From Mansonella perstans (Eukaryota; Nematoda; Chromadorea; Rhabditida; Onchocercidae): a stretch of DNA of 64,000 nucleotides. Shown piece by piece: positions 14,501 to 26,839 of this stretch (position 1 is its first letter; each line of letters starts with the position of its first letter). Both the position numbers and the translations under genes were made by a program. The notes beneath the pieces are model-generated. The model saw only the letters and a list, made by a program, of their open reading frames with translations. It did not search any database and was not told where the DNA came from. The stretch covers positions 45,199 to 109,198 of the forward strand of contig JBAMDO010000188.1 of assembly GCA_037074765.1 (NCBI GenBank). The letters run 5' to 3'.

Positions 14501-16088
14501 TAACAGACAGTGGGGCTCATTCTCTTCTACTACTTGTTGAGCTTGGATCTTCTCTGCATTCCAGTGCCATCATGCTTGAATTTTGAAATAAACTGCTTGA
14601 AAATGGCAACGATACTTAGCAGGAACTGAACTTTATGCTAGCATCAGCAAAGTTTGAATGCATTTATGAACTGAAAAAATAATTTATAAATTTTCAAAAA
14701 TTTCACAAAAACAAAAGTCTATTTAATGTAAAAAAAAACGTAATTATTGGCTTATTTCCCTAAATTTAGCTAAAATTTTCAAATATTTTTCATATTTCTT
14801 TTCGTATTCTTTGAAAAAATCTATTTAAAAAATAAAATCGAGGAGAATTTAAAATTTTTTCAAGAATAGAAAAAGTGAAAATAAAATTTGAAGAGATGAA
14901 TTTGGTGACAATTCTGCTATGTGTCTGACTTTTTATACTGAAATGGAGGCAAGTTTCAGAACCATTATCGTGACACTGAAAAGTATGTGACATTTTTCTT
15001 GATTGTTAATAAACTTTCAAAGTTAGCCTTAGTTTTTCTTTCCTTTCTTTTCTTCATTAGCCTCAATCTTCCTTTTCGTTTTTTATTTAAATTTCCATCT
15101 CTTTTTTCATTTTCATTAATTTTTCATTGCATTGGCATTGTAGAGATTTCCCACTGAAAGTAGAATTTAATGAGTAAAGAGATAAAACGGTAATTAAAAT
15201 AATTAAACTGAAATATGATTGAACATTGTTGAATTTAAATATGTGTAAAAAAATTTTGAAATATAAAATAACAATGGCGAAGAATTTCTAAAGCTTATAT
15301 ATTTACATAACATGCTGAAAATGTCAAAATAAATATCTGATTTCATCGATTACACCTAAAATATGAAGCAGATGCTTGATTTTAACGTTGGTATTTTATG
15401 TGACTATTGCAGTCATTTACAGTATCACTTGCAGTGCAATTGGAAAAACAATGTATCGTAAGAAATTATATTCATTTTTCCTCGTAGTGTCATTCTGATG
15501 TCACCATTATCACTATTGCATTATTGTTTGTGGCCTATGAAAATTAAATGATAAAAAGAAAAACAAAGGAAAATTAACTTTTTTGCAAAACATCTCCGGT
15601 CTTAATTAATTACTAACATAATTTATTTTTAATTATTCAATTTATAATATTTTTTCAAAAAATTTTCAGAATTGTGACATACCTTTCATTGTAAGTGACT
15701 ATTGAAGTAATCATTCCCATCCACAGAATTATGCTTAAATCCAAATAAATTTTTCTAATTTAAAAGATCAAATTTTGGTTTTCCTTTAGAATATTTTTAA
15801 AAATTTTCAAATTTTAATTTTCTGACTTGCAGAATTACTTTTGTTTCCTTCTATCAGTCTTTATTTCTCTGTTCCACGTCCTTCCTCTTTTCACTTTCTT
15901 TTTTTGCTTCTCTAAAACAGACTTTTATCATACATTTAAATTTGTTTTTTCACAGTCATCATTTCTTTACCAATTAATTAAAAATTTCCCTCACTCTTTC
16001 CATACTTCCACCAATCTGTAACCTTTCTTTCTTCCTTTTTTCTCACTCATTTCCATCTTATTTTCCCTCTCAAATTAATATTTTTTAG
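8528..16088. other. gene-free AT-rich DNA
   Basis: About 7.5 kb of AT-rich sequence with ATA/ATT microsatellite near 9870-9915, a degenerate ATTTCTCAATACTGAATT-like motif repeated loosely across 12.7-13.0 kb, and T-tracts. Open frames are short, Phe/Lys/Ile-rich and lack supporting splice signals. No RNA gene was recognised. Confidence 0.45.
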
Positions 16089-16089
16089 C

Positions 16090-16144
<55 letters not shown>

Positions 16145-16147
16145 GCT
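16089..16147. repeat. GTT microsatellite
   Basis: Nearly pure (GTT)n/(TTG)n of about 59 bases. The poly-Leu plus-strand frame over it is not a gene. Confidence 0.9.
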
Positions 16148-19100
16148 TTGTTGTTCTCGCTTATTTTGCAAATGTTATTATAAATCAAAAATATCATCCA
16201 TTTTCGGGCTATCTTTTCTTAGTGTCAGTTTTTGTCTTTTCCTTTCTCACAAAAGTATCAGTTTTTTCTTTTTTGTATCTTGCCTGTTTAGATATAATAT
16301 CAACAATCCTTAATGTCATATCTTCATTTCCCTCAATTCAATTTTTTTTATTAGATCTCATCAAGCAAAAAATTGTTCAAGGAATTGAGATTCTATCTTG
16401 AAATTTACCAGTATATCCTGTCAAGTAATCAATGATGGATTGTGTCGGTAGAGAATTTGTCAAGAGTATAATTTACCTTTTTTTCGGAGACAATAAGAAA
16501 ACCGGAAAAGGGTATGAAGAAAAAGTGGGGGTCCTCTTTGATCAGAAAAAAAATTACATTTTCCATGAAATCCCCATGATGTCTATTGCACCTTAATGAT
16601 GACCTCTTATTGTTTCGAACATTTTCGAGGACTGAAAGTAAACGGCAACGAGCAAAATAAGGACATCTATCCTTCCCTTCCACTTTTTTTAAATTTCAAT
16701 TTTAAATTGAAATATAAATAAAAATTTTTGCAAAAAATTAGATTCCTCGATTTTGCTGCAATTTATTTTACCAACAATTTTGTTGCAAATCGTTTAGCAC
16801 CAAGATTAGGCATGTGATGGAATCAATATCTTGAAATCAATAAATTAGACGAAATTCGTTTTGTGCACAATAACTTTGTAAAGAAACAGAAAAACGAATC
16901 TTTTTTTAAGCTGCTTGCGAACGATTTAATATCGGAATCGATTGTATCGCTTGAAATCAATATTGAAATCGATTGTATCGGTTGATTATGATTGATTATA
17001 TTACAGTTTTCTTGCTCTCGTTTTAGTCTGTCCTTTCTCATTTTGACAATATTTCGACAATTTTGTTCCAGTTATTTAAATTGAAAAATGGTTGATTAAA
17101 ATCTTATAATTCGCCATCTTATGGTTCTTATTAAGTGGTTTCCTAAAATGATTTGATTTATTCGAAAAAGAAAGGAAAAAAAGGATGGAAATGAATAAGT
17201 CGAAAAATTGGATCAGTGTACCAAGTTTCAACTCTTGACTTTCATTCCAAATTTTCCATTTCAGAAAAAAGGCATGAAAAAAAAATGAAGTTATAAAGTG
17301 AAGAATGAAGTTATAAAGGATCAGTTCAAATTTACGCAATGTCTCATGAAAATTAAAAGTAAGAAAAAATATGTCAGCGTTGATTTTAATGTTGTAAAAA
17401 TGTACCAAGCAGGGAACATGGGACATTTTTAAATTAATATGATTTTATCAAAAATGCCTCTAGATATTTTGAATTCATTTATTCCTCAAAAACTTGCGTT
17501 TTGTTTCATAATAAAAAATAACATTTAAAATTTGGCGTTGCTAATACAATTAAATTGAAGTTAATGGATACAATTTTTCTGATAAAAGTCATTTCTGGAC
17601 ACCAACTTCTTTCATCAGTTCCTTGAAGTTGAAAAACTAATTTCAGTGTAAAATCTAAATTTTATTCCAGTATCTAGAAACTTTGAGAATCAGATGACAT
17701 CTGCATTCTCATCATGGCGGATCATTCAACTAGAAAAGCTTGAAACATGTCCAAGAATAGAAGACAACAGATATCACATATCACGTAGTTTAACATGAAA
17801 GTTGGGCACGTGATAAATGAACATATGATCTATTGACAGCGCCTATCAAGTTAAATTGATAATTAACAAATATTTGAGTTGAACAAATATTCGGAAAAAA
17901 ATTTTAAATTGAACTATTGTCTTGAAACAAATCTAAAAAGGCAATTATTAAACATTCATCTATACTAATTAGTAAGAAGCCAAACTAAATATTAAATTAG
18001 AAATTAAATCAGTAAACTAATAGATTAAATCTAGTAAGCTGTTTTCATAAAATTTGCAAAAGAATATGGTCAGCTAAGGTCGATTAGCTTAGTGATGCAA
18101 TGTTAATTAATTATTTAATTTATACTGGAATGAAAGTAAGTTAATATTTGGGAAAAATATAGGTCGATGAATAAAAAAAATATTATACACAGAAAGAATG
18201 AAATTAAAGAAAAACAATAAATTCGTGAAGTTTAAAAATTGTTCAAAAGTGATAAGTGACAAGTTTGCATCAAATTTGCTTTAGACAAATCTTGTTTTTA
18301 TTTGAACCAGGTCAGAGTGACGAAACACATTTATCATTAATAGAACGAGCAATAATTTCCTTCATTTTCTGCTCTTTTTTTTTCTTCCTATCCTTTTAAA
18401 AAATGCAATTTAAAGAATTTAACAAGATATGGTGATATCTCTTGCTGATTAGATACCTCACGTTGACATGGATATAATAGATGACAGAATCCAAATGCAC
18501 TTGTCCATCTTTTGGATAAAGGAAAGGGGAGTCACTTCATCACATTCTATCCTCGCATTTGGTATTGTATTTAACGAAGGAATGTACGAATAATCACAGA
18601 TTCATTCGGTACATACTCCACCAAAGGTTGGTATTTCTCGTTTCCCTCTTTACCGTAATGTAGATGTGAGAAATTGTAAGGATTAAAGTGAAATTGGAAT
18701 TGTCATTGAAGTGCAGAAAAAATTTGTAAAATATTGTGACCATCGAGAGTAATTAACCTACCACTGCTAATGAGAGGATAGGATGAGACAAAATACAGTC
18801 GCTTACAGTAACAAATACATAACAAAGTGTCGTTGCTAACCGTTAAAGAATGCTCATTCATTGTCTCTTACAACAGAGAAAGAACAGAAAATCTATGAAA
18901 TTTTACAGCAACCGAGATTTGGTCAAAATATTTTCATTATTTGTAAAGCAGGATAGGATACTATTACTTAGAGTAAGCAACGCTGATGAATGTACAGTGA
19001 GTACCATGATCAGTTTATCAATATCTATTATTGAAATAATTATTGCCTAATTTATTGTGACATCTCTAATGCTAATTATTATTATCTGTTGTTGAATAAT

Positions 19101-19462
19101 ACAATATTTTTTTTTTTGTTCTAATTATTTTTCCAGTAAATTTCTAGTAATTACAGTATTTTTTTGCAGGTGACAAAAAGATAATAGTTTAATTAATAAA
19201 AAAATGAATAATTTTCCTACTCGATACACTAAGATTATTTTGTCAGTGAAAAATGTAGTAGCGCTTCTTTTTCACTGATTACAAAATCATTAATTATATC
19301 TACTCCTCAACATTCAAAATCTGTGCAGTGAAATTTCAGTTCTTAATTCTTTTTCTGTACTTTTTATAATATTTTTTCTTGTTTTAAAAATTACTCCTGC
19401 TAATTCAAACAAAATGATCATTGCCTAATACAGTTTGCTGCCAATTTCAAGAACTAAATGCA
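16148..19462. other. gene-free region upstream of the collagen
   Basis: AT-rich. A loose duplication of ATCGATTGTATCG with flanks lies near 16930-16985. The minus-strand frame at 16429-16683 has mixed composition but no recognisable domain or splice context. The last bases before the collagen carry a short upstream frame (ATG near 19414, stop after four codons) and an acceptor-like TTTCAAG ending at 19450. Confidence 0.45.
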
Positions 19463-21896
19463 ATGAATGTGAAAACAAACTTCAAGCCGGATGCACGGAG
19501 GACGAATGACAAAGAACATCTGTATCGTCCTGATGCATTCACTGAAGCTGATATGAAACAGTTTCGACGTGTCGCAATTATTGCTATTACTTTAAGTACT
19601 ATAACAATGTTAGGTTCCATTATTCTAATGCCAATATCTTATCAATATGCTCAAAAAGTACAAAGTACAATGCTGAATGATATGGATTTTTGCAAAGTAA
19701 GTTTATATTACTTTTAATTCTCACTATTCCAAATTTCCTTCGAAAAAAACAGCAGTGATCATTTTTTAATACTTATATAACAATTTTTCTCTTAATAGAA
19801 TTTTTTTAAAGACTAGAAAAAAATTTTCGGAAAAAAAGCCAAAAACAAATAGGAAAATTTTTTCCTTGCAGGAATCATGTTTTAAGATCATTCCAATGAT
19901 TGCAATCACTATTATCATTAACACTCTCACAACTTTCATTATTTAATTGTGATTAAAATTGAAGAGCCGTAACAGAGATTTGTGGACAAGAATTTGGAAT
20001 GTTCTACACGGGACGGAACACAGTAGCGGCATTCGCTTTGTCCGTAGTGCTCAATCGAGAAATGAAAATCATCAATGGTTTTATAGATATAAAGATGGGT
20101 ATGAATGATAATTAATTTGTTGGAGAAATTGAGGCGAATTTTATGAATTTGCTTACAAAAAATTCAAAAATTACTTACAGTGAAGAAAAACAACCACATT
20201 CAATAAACTACCGAAAATGATAAAAGCAAATGTAAAATTTTGAAAATTTTCAAAATAATTGAATAAACAACTGTCAGTCGAAATTTTGGACGAAAATAAA
20301 TATCACTTATATGTTTGGAAAATGTTGAAAATATTTAAAATAAAATTTCAGCAGTGAAGCTACGAAACCGTACAGGAAACGTTTTTTACAAAGTGTGATA
20401 AGGCGGCAACAACCGTACCGTAACAATGCATACTATGATGGTAAACCGAAGGTGCCATCCGTGGGTGATGGTTATGATGGAATTTATGATAAACCTCCCG
20501 AAAAGAAGATGAAAGAAAAATGCTAGTTGAAATTTAGAATTAATTTAGCAAAAAAATAATCTTGATAGAATTTTTGATTGTTTTTGATTTTTAAAAACTG
20601 AATCTTAAATTATTAAATTTCAGCTTCTCTAATTAACCCTTCATTTATTTACTTTTATTTTTTGCTTATTTTTTTTGAAATTTGATTTTATTGAATTGTT
20701 TTTTTTTTTTTTTTTTTTTTTTTGCTGACATGAATTACAAATCACGGTTGTTGTGGAAAAATTCTTTTTTTTAAAAATTTAAGAAATAATTAATGTCCTA
20801 GATATGTTTCTAATTTCAAATTCAGCTTTTTTAAAAATAGCAATTTAGTGAATTAAACTGATCGCTTAATTTGGAAATTTACATTTAATGTTTAACAAAG
20901 GATTCGAATTGAATATAACAGTCTAATTTACATAGTCAGCATGAACATTTTAGGCATCTGTCAAGTAGGAGAACCTGGATTACCTGGTCAACCTGGTATT
21001 GATGGCGAAAATGGTCTGGATGGTCAACCTGGACAGGACGGGATTCCTGGAAAAGGTCTATTTTCTCCATCTTGTTACTAATAATTTGGAAAAAAAGTAT
21101 ATGGTTATAAATTTATCTATATTCAGGTGCGGAACAAGATTATGCAGCGCAATTAATACCACCATCAGCATGCGTGAGAGAATGTCCACCAGGACCTTCT
21201 GGTCCTCCAGGGCCACCTGGCGAGAAAGGTCTTAGAGGATATGAAGGTGAAATAGGTGAACCAGGAATTCCAGGAAAATCAGGAGAAGAAGGAATACCAG
21301 GAAAACAAGGACCACAAGGTCCGCCGGGAATAATAGGTATGTTGAAAGGTTTTTAGTATTATTAATTACTAACAGCTAGTATTACTCATCAGAGAATGCC
21401 GTAAAATTTTCCAAGAAATTTGAATGTCCGAGTTGAAAATTGAAAGATGCAAATGTGCTATGTGTTGTTGTTGAATTATGGAATGTAAAAAAAAGTATCA
21501 AAGTCGTAAGCGAATGCAAATTTTAGGGCGAAGAGGAAGTAAAGGAGAGGGAGGAAGACGTCTGCCTGGTGTAGGACTACCTGGACCACCTGGCCGACCC
21601 GGAGAAATGGGACCTCCGGGACCTCCGGGGCCACCTGGTGTAAAAGGACGACCTGGCGAGAAAGGTGAAGTGGGCGCACCAGGTGTTGATGGAAATGCAG
21701 GTTTGTTTTTGTTCCCATTCAAAACTTTGCTTCATTCTAATTAGAAAGAAAAACAGAACCATTTCGTTTCGTTTTTAAAGGCCCATATGGCAAGCCAGGA
21801 ATGCAAGGTGCACCAGGAAAGATTGGCGAAGCAGGTGTAAAAGGCAATTGTGATCACTGTCCAAAACCGCGATTGCCGCCCGGCTATTACTTATAA
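19463..21896 (+). CDS. cuticle collagen
   Basis: Nematode cuticle collagen, a secreted structural protein of the exoskeleton. Proposed exons: 19463-19696, 19965-20098, 20352-20525, 20940-21055, 21127-21336, 21527-21700, 21781-21896 (about 385 aa, frame closes). The N-terminal domain has a hydrophobic anchor ([20 protein letters not shown], about residues 35-54), then [13 protein letters not shown], matching the family's NxxFCKGSARDIW-like block. Basic RKRF and IRRQ motifs follow, likely for subtilisin-type processing. Gly-X-Y blocks follow: a short one (exon 4), a break with two Cys (SACVREC), then a long block, ending in [16 protein letters not shown]. The ATG at 19463 is chosen because it is the first in frame, 12 bases after an acceptor-like TTTCAAG that could take a spliced leader. 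The exon 3/4 junction is uncertain: an alternative joins 20419 to 20954 and omits 40 residues. Which collagen subfamily this is was not determined. Confidence 0.88.
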
Positions 21897-21979
21897 CTAA
21901 TCGAAAATTACTTCAACTATTGTTATTTATGATTGATATTTGATATTCAAAGTATCACCGATTCATTTTCGGCAGGATT

Positions 21980-22039
21980 AAATATAAATTAATTAGATAT
22001 AAATTAATTAAATATAAATTAATTAGATATAAATTAATT
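21980..22039. repeat. four-copy 15-bp AT-rich tandem array
   Basis: Four consecutive 15-base units alternating AAATATAAATTAATT and AGATATAAATTAATT, starting 84 bases after the collagen stop codon. It may lie within or just beyond the 3' UTR. Confidence 0.85.
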
Positions 22040-23910
22040 TGTATTAAATGACAAGACGAATAATTTTTTTTTCATCAATTAATCATTTAAAGTATTGTAA
22101 GAATTTTTTTCTACGGAATGATATTGTTTTTTTTGAAATAAATTTGACCATTTCAAATTTCCATGTTTGCAACTTGAACAAGTGATCAAAACGTTGATTT
22201 GCTATTCCTGGTGAAGAGCTAAATGAAAAAAATCCTTGGCTTATTTTAAGAGCAAGAAAAATGAAGAAATGACGATAAATAAAGAGTAAAAATATGAGGT
22301 TGTTAATGAAAAAAAGATTTTGAGATTTGAAATGGCCATAAATTATCGATAAGCTGCTCTTTTTAATCATCCTAAGATTACTTGTCGCTGACAAAACTTT
22401 TTTCTCCTTTTATGTCCCTTTTTTTAAATTAAGATTAAATTAGTACAACAAACAAGAGATGATGTAAGGAGTGACAGCCAACGAATGAATTGCAATCAAT
22501 TGAAGAAATAATGAAAACAACAAATCAAATTTCGTGGGTATATTTCAAAACCGGTCTTGTTGATCAGAACAAAATAATTCTCGGCAGGTTATTTGATCAC
22601 TATCATTTATCACTTTCAGGCTTCTGTTTAAAATCATTCTTGTAGTTGCGTCATGATGGGAAAGTTTCACAAGTATGAAAAAAAATCGAAATATGAAATT
22701 TAATTTATAAATGATTTTAAAATTAAAAATCGGAAATTTAAGAAAAATAACAAATTCCAACAATTTTTCCAATCAGTTAAGACATTCAGTATATAGGAAA
22801 TGACTTATGAATTTGATTACATTAAGCTATCATAGATATTTTGTTAAATCTTTTTTATTTTCCATTGACGAATTTTTGGCAAAAAGCATTAACTGAATAA
22901 AAGAAGCTCTGGTAAATAGATTCCGATCATTAAGTACGAATAGAAATTTAACAAAGAATTCGAAATCATTTCAAACATTAGTAATCGAAATTGAAATTAT
23001 TGGCAACAGTGAATATATAAATAGCTTAAAATTTGAAAATATCAAAAATTTGAATTAAAATGCTGAAAAATGTATTGATAGAAATAAATTTTGCACTTAT
23101 TGAAGCAATCTGCGAACATTTCATTTTCAAAAATATTTCCGTAATTATTTCAAATAAAAATTCAATAACTGTCAAATGTCACCGATATTATGAGCATAAC
23201 ATCAATATCGGCGCAAAATTATCAATGAAATTAATTTCTTTTTTTATTACCGTAAATAAATTTGTACCATCAATCATCAGTTTTTGGTTATTCTGGTACT
23301 TCGCAAAACTAAATGGGATTTAAGAGACTAAAAGGAATGATTTACATATCCGAGAGGTCTCAAAGCACTGGTATTTCATTGGCTCCAATGTTTTTTTTTC
23401 TGTTATCGAAATTTCGTTTTATTTTTTCAAATTCTTTTCCCCAAAGAAAAAAATGAAAAGAATTGAAGACAACATTAGTTCAGGATTTTTTTTTTTTTGT
23501 TCAAAGTGAAAAAGGAAAATGATATTTGACAAACGAAACAGCAAATAATTAGATTTCATTGTTCATTCGACAAGAAGAGAACAAAAATTCTTTTTTCTGT
23601 GCTTTTTTTTAATCCATCATTTCTCGCTAAACAATCAATATGAAATTTCATTTATTCCTCTTTCTTCTTCTTTCTTTTCGTTTTTGTTTTGACTTATTAT
23701 TGGTTTAAATTTTAGCAAAATACTTCATTTTTAAAGATATAATTAATGAATTGCAAAAAATATAATTGAATTAGATGACGTGATTAATGAATGATATAAT
23801 TAGAGAATTGTAAACATTTCGTTTAAGTTTTCCATAGCAACAAAATTTGTTATTCGAAATTTGAAGAGCAAAGAAGCGTAGTAAAGAGGTATTGATATCT
23901 TATCCAAAAT
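22040..23910. other. gene-free AT-rich DNA
   Basis: Intergenic sequence between the collagen and NDRG genes. The frames at 22083-22394 (-), 22545-22772 (-) and 23060-23323 (+) have AT-driven composition and no domain or splice support. Confidence 0.5.
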
Positions 23911-24041
23911 GATCAATTTAACTTGCTCGAAGTTCATGCAAACACGGGGGCGATATGTAAACATGCTGTCACGTGCACTGTGAATCAGACGACCTCCCGT
24001 ATTCGGGAACTAACTACTCTGATCAAATTAACTTGCTCGAA
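23911..24041. repeat. 21-bp direct repeat pair enclosing a GC-richer segment
   Basis: The segments at 23911-23931 and 24021-24041 share 20 of 21 bases (core TTAACTTGCTCGAA). They flank 89 bases that are clearly richer in G+C than the surroundings. A partial third copy of the core (TTGCTCGAAGTGATGATTGG) follows at about 24048. Confidence 0.7.
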
Positions 24042-25060
24042 ATGATGATTGCTCGAAGTGATGATTGGAGACGATTGCCTTATCACCGTTCATCTTAGAT
24101 ACTCATATTTTAAATTTGAATTTCAATCGATCCGCAATTGTCCTCTTGCATCAAACTCTTGCCATTGAATCTTAGTTCGTTATGTTTTGTGATTCTAATT
24201 ATTCATAAAATTTTAATTATTCGTAAAAAAACTAATTATTCAATTATTCATAAAAAAACATCTAATTATATCTAATTATTCATAGGAAAATTTAGAAATT
24301 TCATCTTTGAAATTTTTATATTAATTTTGAATTTTCGCTTGTAATAAGTCATGGCAAAATTTTGTAATTATTTGTTCATTTACAGTATGTTTTCTAATTT
24401 GTATTTTTAAATTATTTCTTAATAATTGGAATTAAGGGAAAAATACTTTTTGTAATTAAAAATTATGCTAATTAATTCAAAAATTTTTGTAATAAAAATT
24501 ATGGGGAAAATTATTGGTAATAAATAAGCAAATAATATAATACTATAATAAAATTATCTATCATATGTTTGGAAATAATTTTATTCAAACATCATTACGT
24601 GTGTTTTTGGAAGTGCTATGACTGATTATTCTAGATTGAAGTAACTCAATATTTCAATTATATCTATTTTTACAATTTAAAAAAAGAAAAATTCGCTCAA
24701 TTCAAGTATAGTATTTATCATTTCTAACAGTATACAAGTTTTAGATTATTTTAGTTCGAATTATTTTAAATTTTTGAATAATAATGCAGAGTTATAGTTG
24801 AAAATTTCAACATACACTTTAGTGATAAGAAAATGATCAGTAATGCAATCATTGATTACATTGATTTTTCATCATGAAATCCGTACCGTTTTTAACAAAT
24901 ATTTCAGCGTTGCTCAAAAGGTCAAATAATTCATTTTTGCGCTGTCACATAAAACTAGTATTTGGCAACGACATGCTGAATTAAGTTCAAATAAGCTTAT
25001 TCTTACAGCTTTCTATATCTAATTCAATTAATAAGTTTATCGATTAGAAAAAGAAGAAGG
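24042..25060. other. gene-free AT-rich DNA
   Basis: AT-rich sequence with repeated TAATTATTCATAAAA-like words around 24200-24290. Nothing gene-like was seen. Confidence 0.5.
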
Positions 25061-25099
25061 TTGTCGACTTGTATTGCTGGCGTATGGAAATCTATAAGA

Positions 25100-25210
25100 T
25101 TGGGAAGCGGTAGAAAGAGGACAAGGTGCGGGGGAGAAGATGCGGGGGAGAAAGACATGATGGAGAAGATGCAGGGGAGAAGATTGCTGAGAGTAAGGAG
25201 GAGACAGAAG
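25100..25210 (+). repeat. purine-rich block with GGGGGAGAAGATGC repeats
   Basis: About 110 bases almost entirely of A and G on the plus strand, holding several diverged copies of a GCGGGGGAGAAGAT-type unit. It stands out from the AT-rich flanks. The open frame across it (25061-25354) is Arg/Gly-rich because of the repeat and then becomes AT-driven, so it is not called as a gene. Confidence 0.65.
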
Positions 25211-25567
25211 AACGCATTTTACTGTTCTGTTTTTAATTTAGCGTTTTGTTGGCTAAACTTTCTATCACTTCCGGTTGTTTTCATTCTTTCTGTTGTTTTC
25301 ATTCATTCTTTTAAATATTTTTTTCTTTCATTTTTGGTAACTTTTATTTTCTAATTATTTTTTACCCACAGTGTCTTAACTGTCAGTATTATCGATTTCA
25401 ACGTGCATTCCCGGAAATTTCTAAAGATTAGATGCAACTCATTGAATATTTTAAATAACTTATTATATGTAAATGTTGTCTTTTGGATAATCCATGTTCG
25501 AAAGTATTTTTTGCACAGCGAATTTTAATTGCTTACATTTAAGAGCAAATGGAAAGATACGGTAAAT

Positions 25568-25737
25568 ACTCATATCAAATGGAAAAGTTCAGGTAAACTG
25601 CTCATATTAGATGTAAAAATACACGTAACCGCTCATATTAGATGTAAAAATACACGTAACCGCTCATATTAGATGTAAAAATACACGTAACATATTAGAT
25701 GTAAAAATGCGGGTAACTGTTTATATTAGATGGAAAG
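25568..25737. repeat. 31-bp minisatellite
   Basis: Tandem units of about 31 bases with core CATATTAGATGTAAAAATAC followed by ACGTAACCGCT. Three units are near-identical (about 25600-25690), flanked by more diverged partial units on both sides. Confidence 0.85.
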
Positions 25738-26594
25738 GTTTAAAAAGTTTTCTATTGATAGCTTTTTATCATACGTGCAAATATGTTAGTACCAACAAAG
25801 CCTGTTTGCTTTATTGGTATCTTTTTTCCCGCCGTTTATTTCAAATTATTCGTTTTTCATATTAAATTAAATTTGCTCATTGCATTCATAGATGATTCGT
25901 TGTGTTTTCATAATTCATAGAATTTATATTTCAAAGTACTGGTTTTTTTTCTAAAGTATATAATATATGGTTAATATCAGTGCAATAGCCATTTATTCAC
26001 TTACTTTCATCGAAGTGATTTTTTTCTTTTTTTAAAAGATTCAATTTCAATTCAATTCTTTTCAGTTCAGTGATTTTTTATGCTTCATTTATTTTCAATT
26101 CATCTTATTGATATTCCCTTCTTTCTGCATTTGTATTCATTTTGCTTACCTTCTCGCTATTTCTCCCTCTCTTTCTTTCCCGCTTCTTTCGCCTCATCTA
26201 ACTTTCTCTCTGTTTTTCTCTCCCCGTCTTTCTTTCCTTTAACACAATGATCAATGTGACATGGATACATGTTGTAATCTTTACCCTGTGCAGAGCTAAA
26301 TTTGTATATTCAAATTAAATTGAAGTATTCAAAGTTTTTTTTTAAAATATTTGAGATAAATTTGAATTAGTTGTTTAATGTAGTGTTTCATTGGTTGCAG
26401 GCATGCTTCATTAAACACAAATTTTGTTTAATTATAAAATTTTTTTCGTTCGTTTATTTTTAATTTGCAATGACAGCGAATAATTTTCGAAAGTTTTTAG
26501 CATTTTCGTATAATTTTGTTACAAATATCAATTTGAATTAATCAATCATATTATTGTTTTCAGTGATTGAAAGATTTTGTTTGTTCGAAGCACA
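25738..26594. other. region upstream of NDRG
   Basis: AT-rich intergenic sequence with pyrimidine-rich stretches at about 26150-26235. It presumably holds the NDRG promoter, but no specific element could be identified. The stretch from 26564 to 26594 would be the short 5' UTR if trans-splicing occurs at the acceptor ending at 26563. Confidence 0.4.
26551..26563 (+). promoter_or_regulatory. putative spliced-leader acceptor of the NDRG gene
   Basis: TTATTGTTTTCAG lies 31 bases upstream of the NDRG start ATG with no upstream coding exon seen. This matches a nematode 3' splice site that could accept a spliced leader. It could instead be the end of an intron in the 5' UTR. Confidence 0.45.
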
Positions 26595-26763
26595 ATGTGT
26601 TCCGCTGCAGAAATGGGCGCACATTTTCAGGACGAGTTGCCCTTAATACCGGAACATCCGCCGGATTTTGAAGTTTGTCCATCCCTTTTTTAATTCTTTC
26701 AATTTTTGATTTTTAATCATCAACTTTTCTGCTTGTTTCATCCACCGTTTAACTTCCATTTGG

Positions 26764-26839
<76 letters not shown>

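Noticed and set aside
16429..16683. 84-codon minus-strand frame with several Cys
   Set aside because: No signal peptide, domain or splice context; likely chance in AT-rich DNA, though not excluded.
18560..18720. Minus-strand open stretch with YGKEGNEKYQPLVEYV
   Set aside because: Short, with competing open frames and no convincing donor/acceptor pair or partner exon; not enough to call a gene.
21476..21762. Minus-strand Pro/Gly- and Val-rich frames
   Set aside because: Antisense shadows of the Gly-X-Y exon of the collagen, which itself has intact splice sites and the expected repeat.
25568..25737. Regularly spaced repeats suggesting a CRISPR-like array
   Set aside because: Units are contiguous tandem copies with no unique spacers, in a eukaryotic context; the same holds for 32108-32385.
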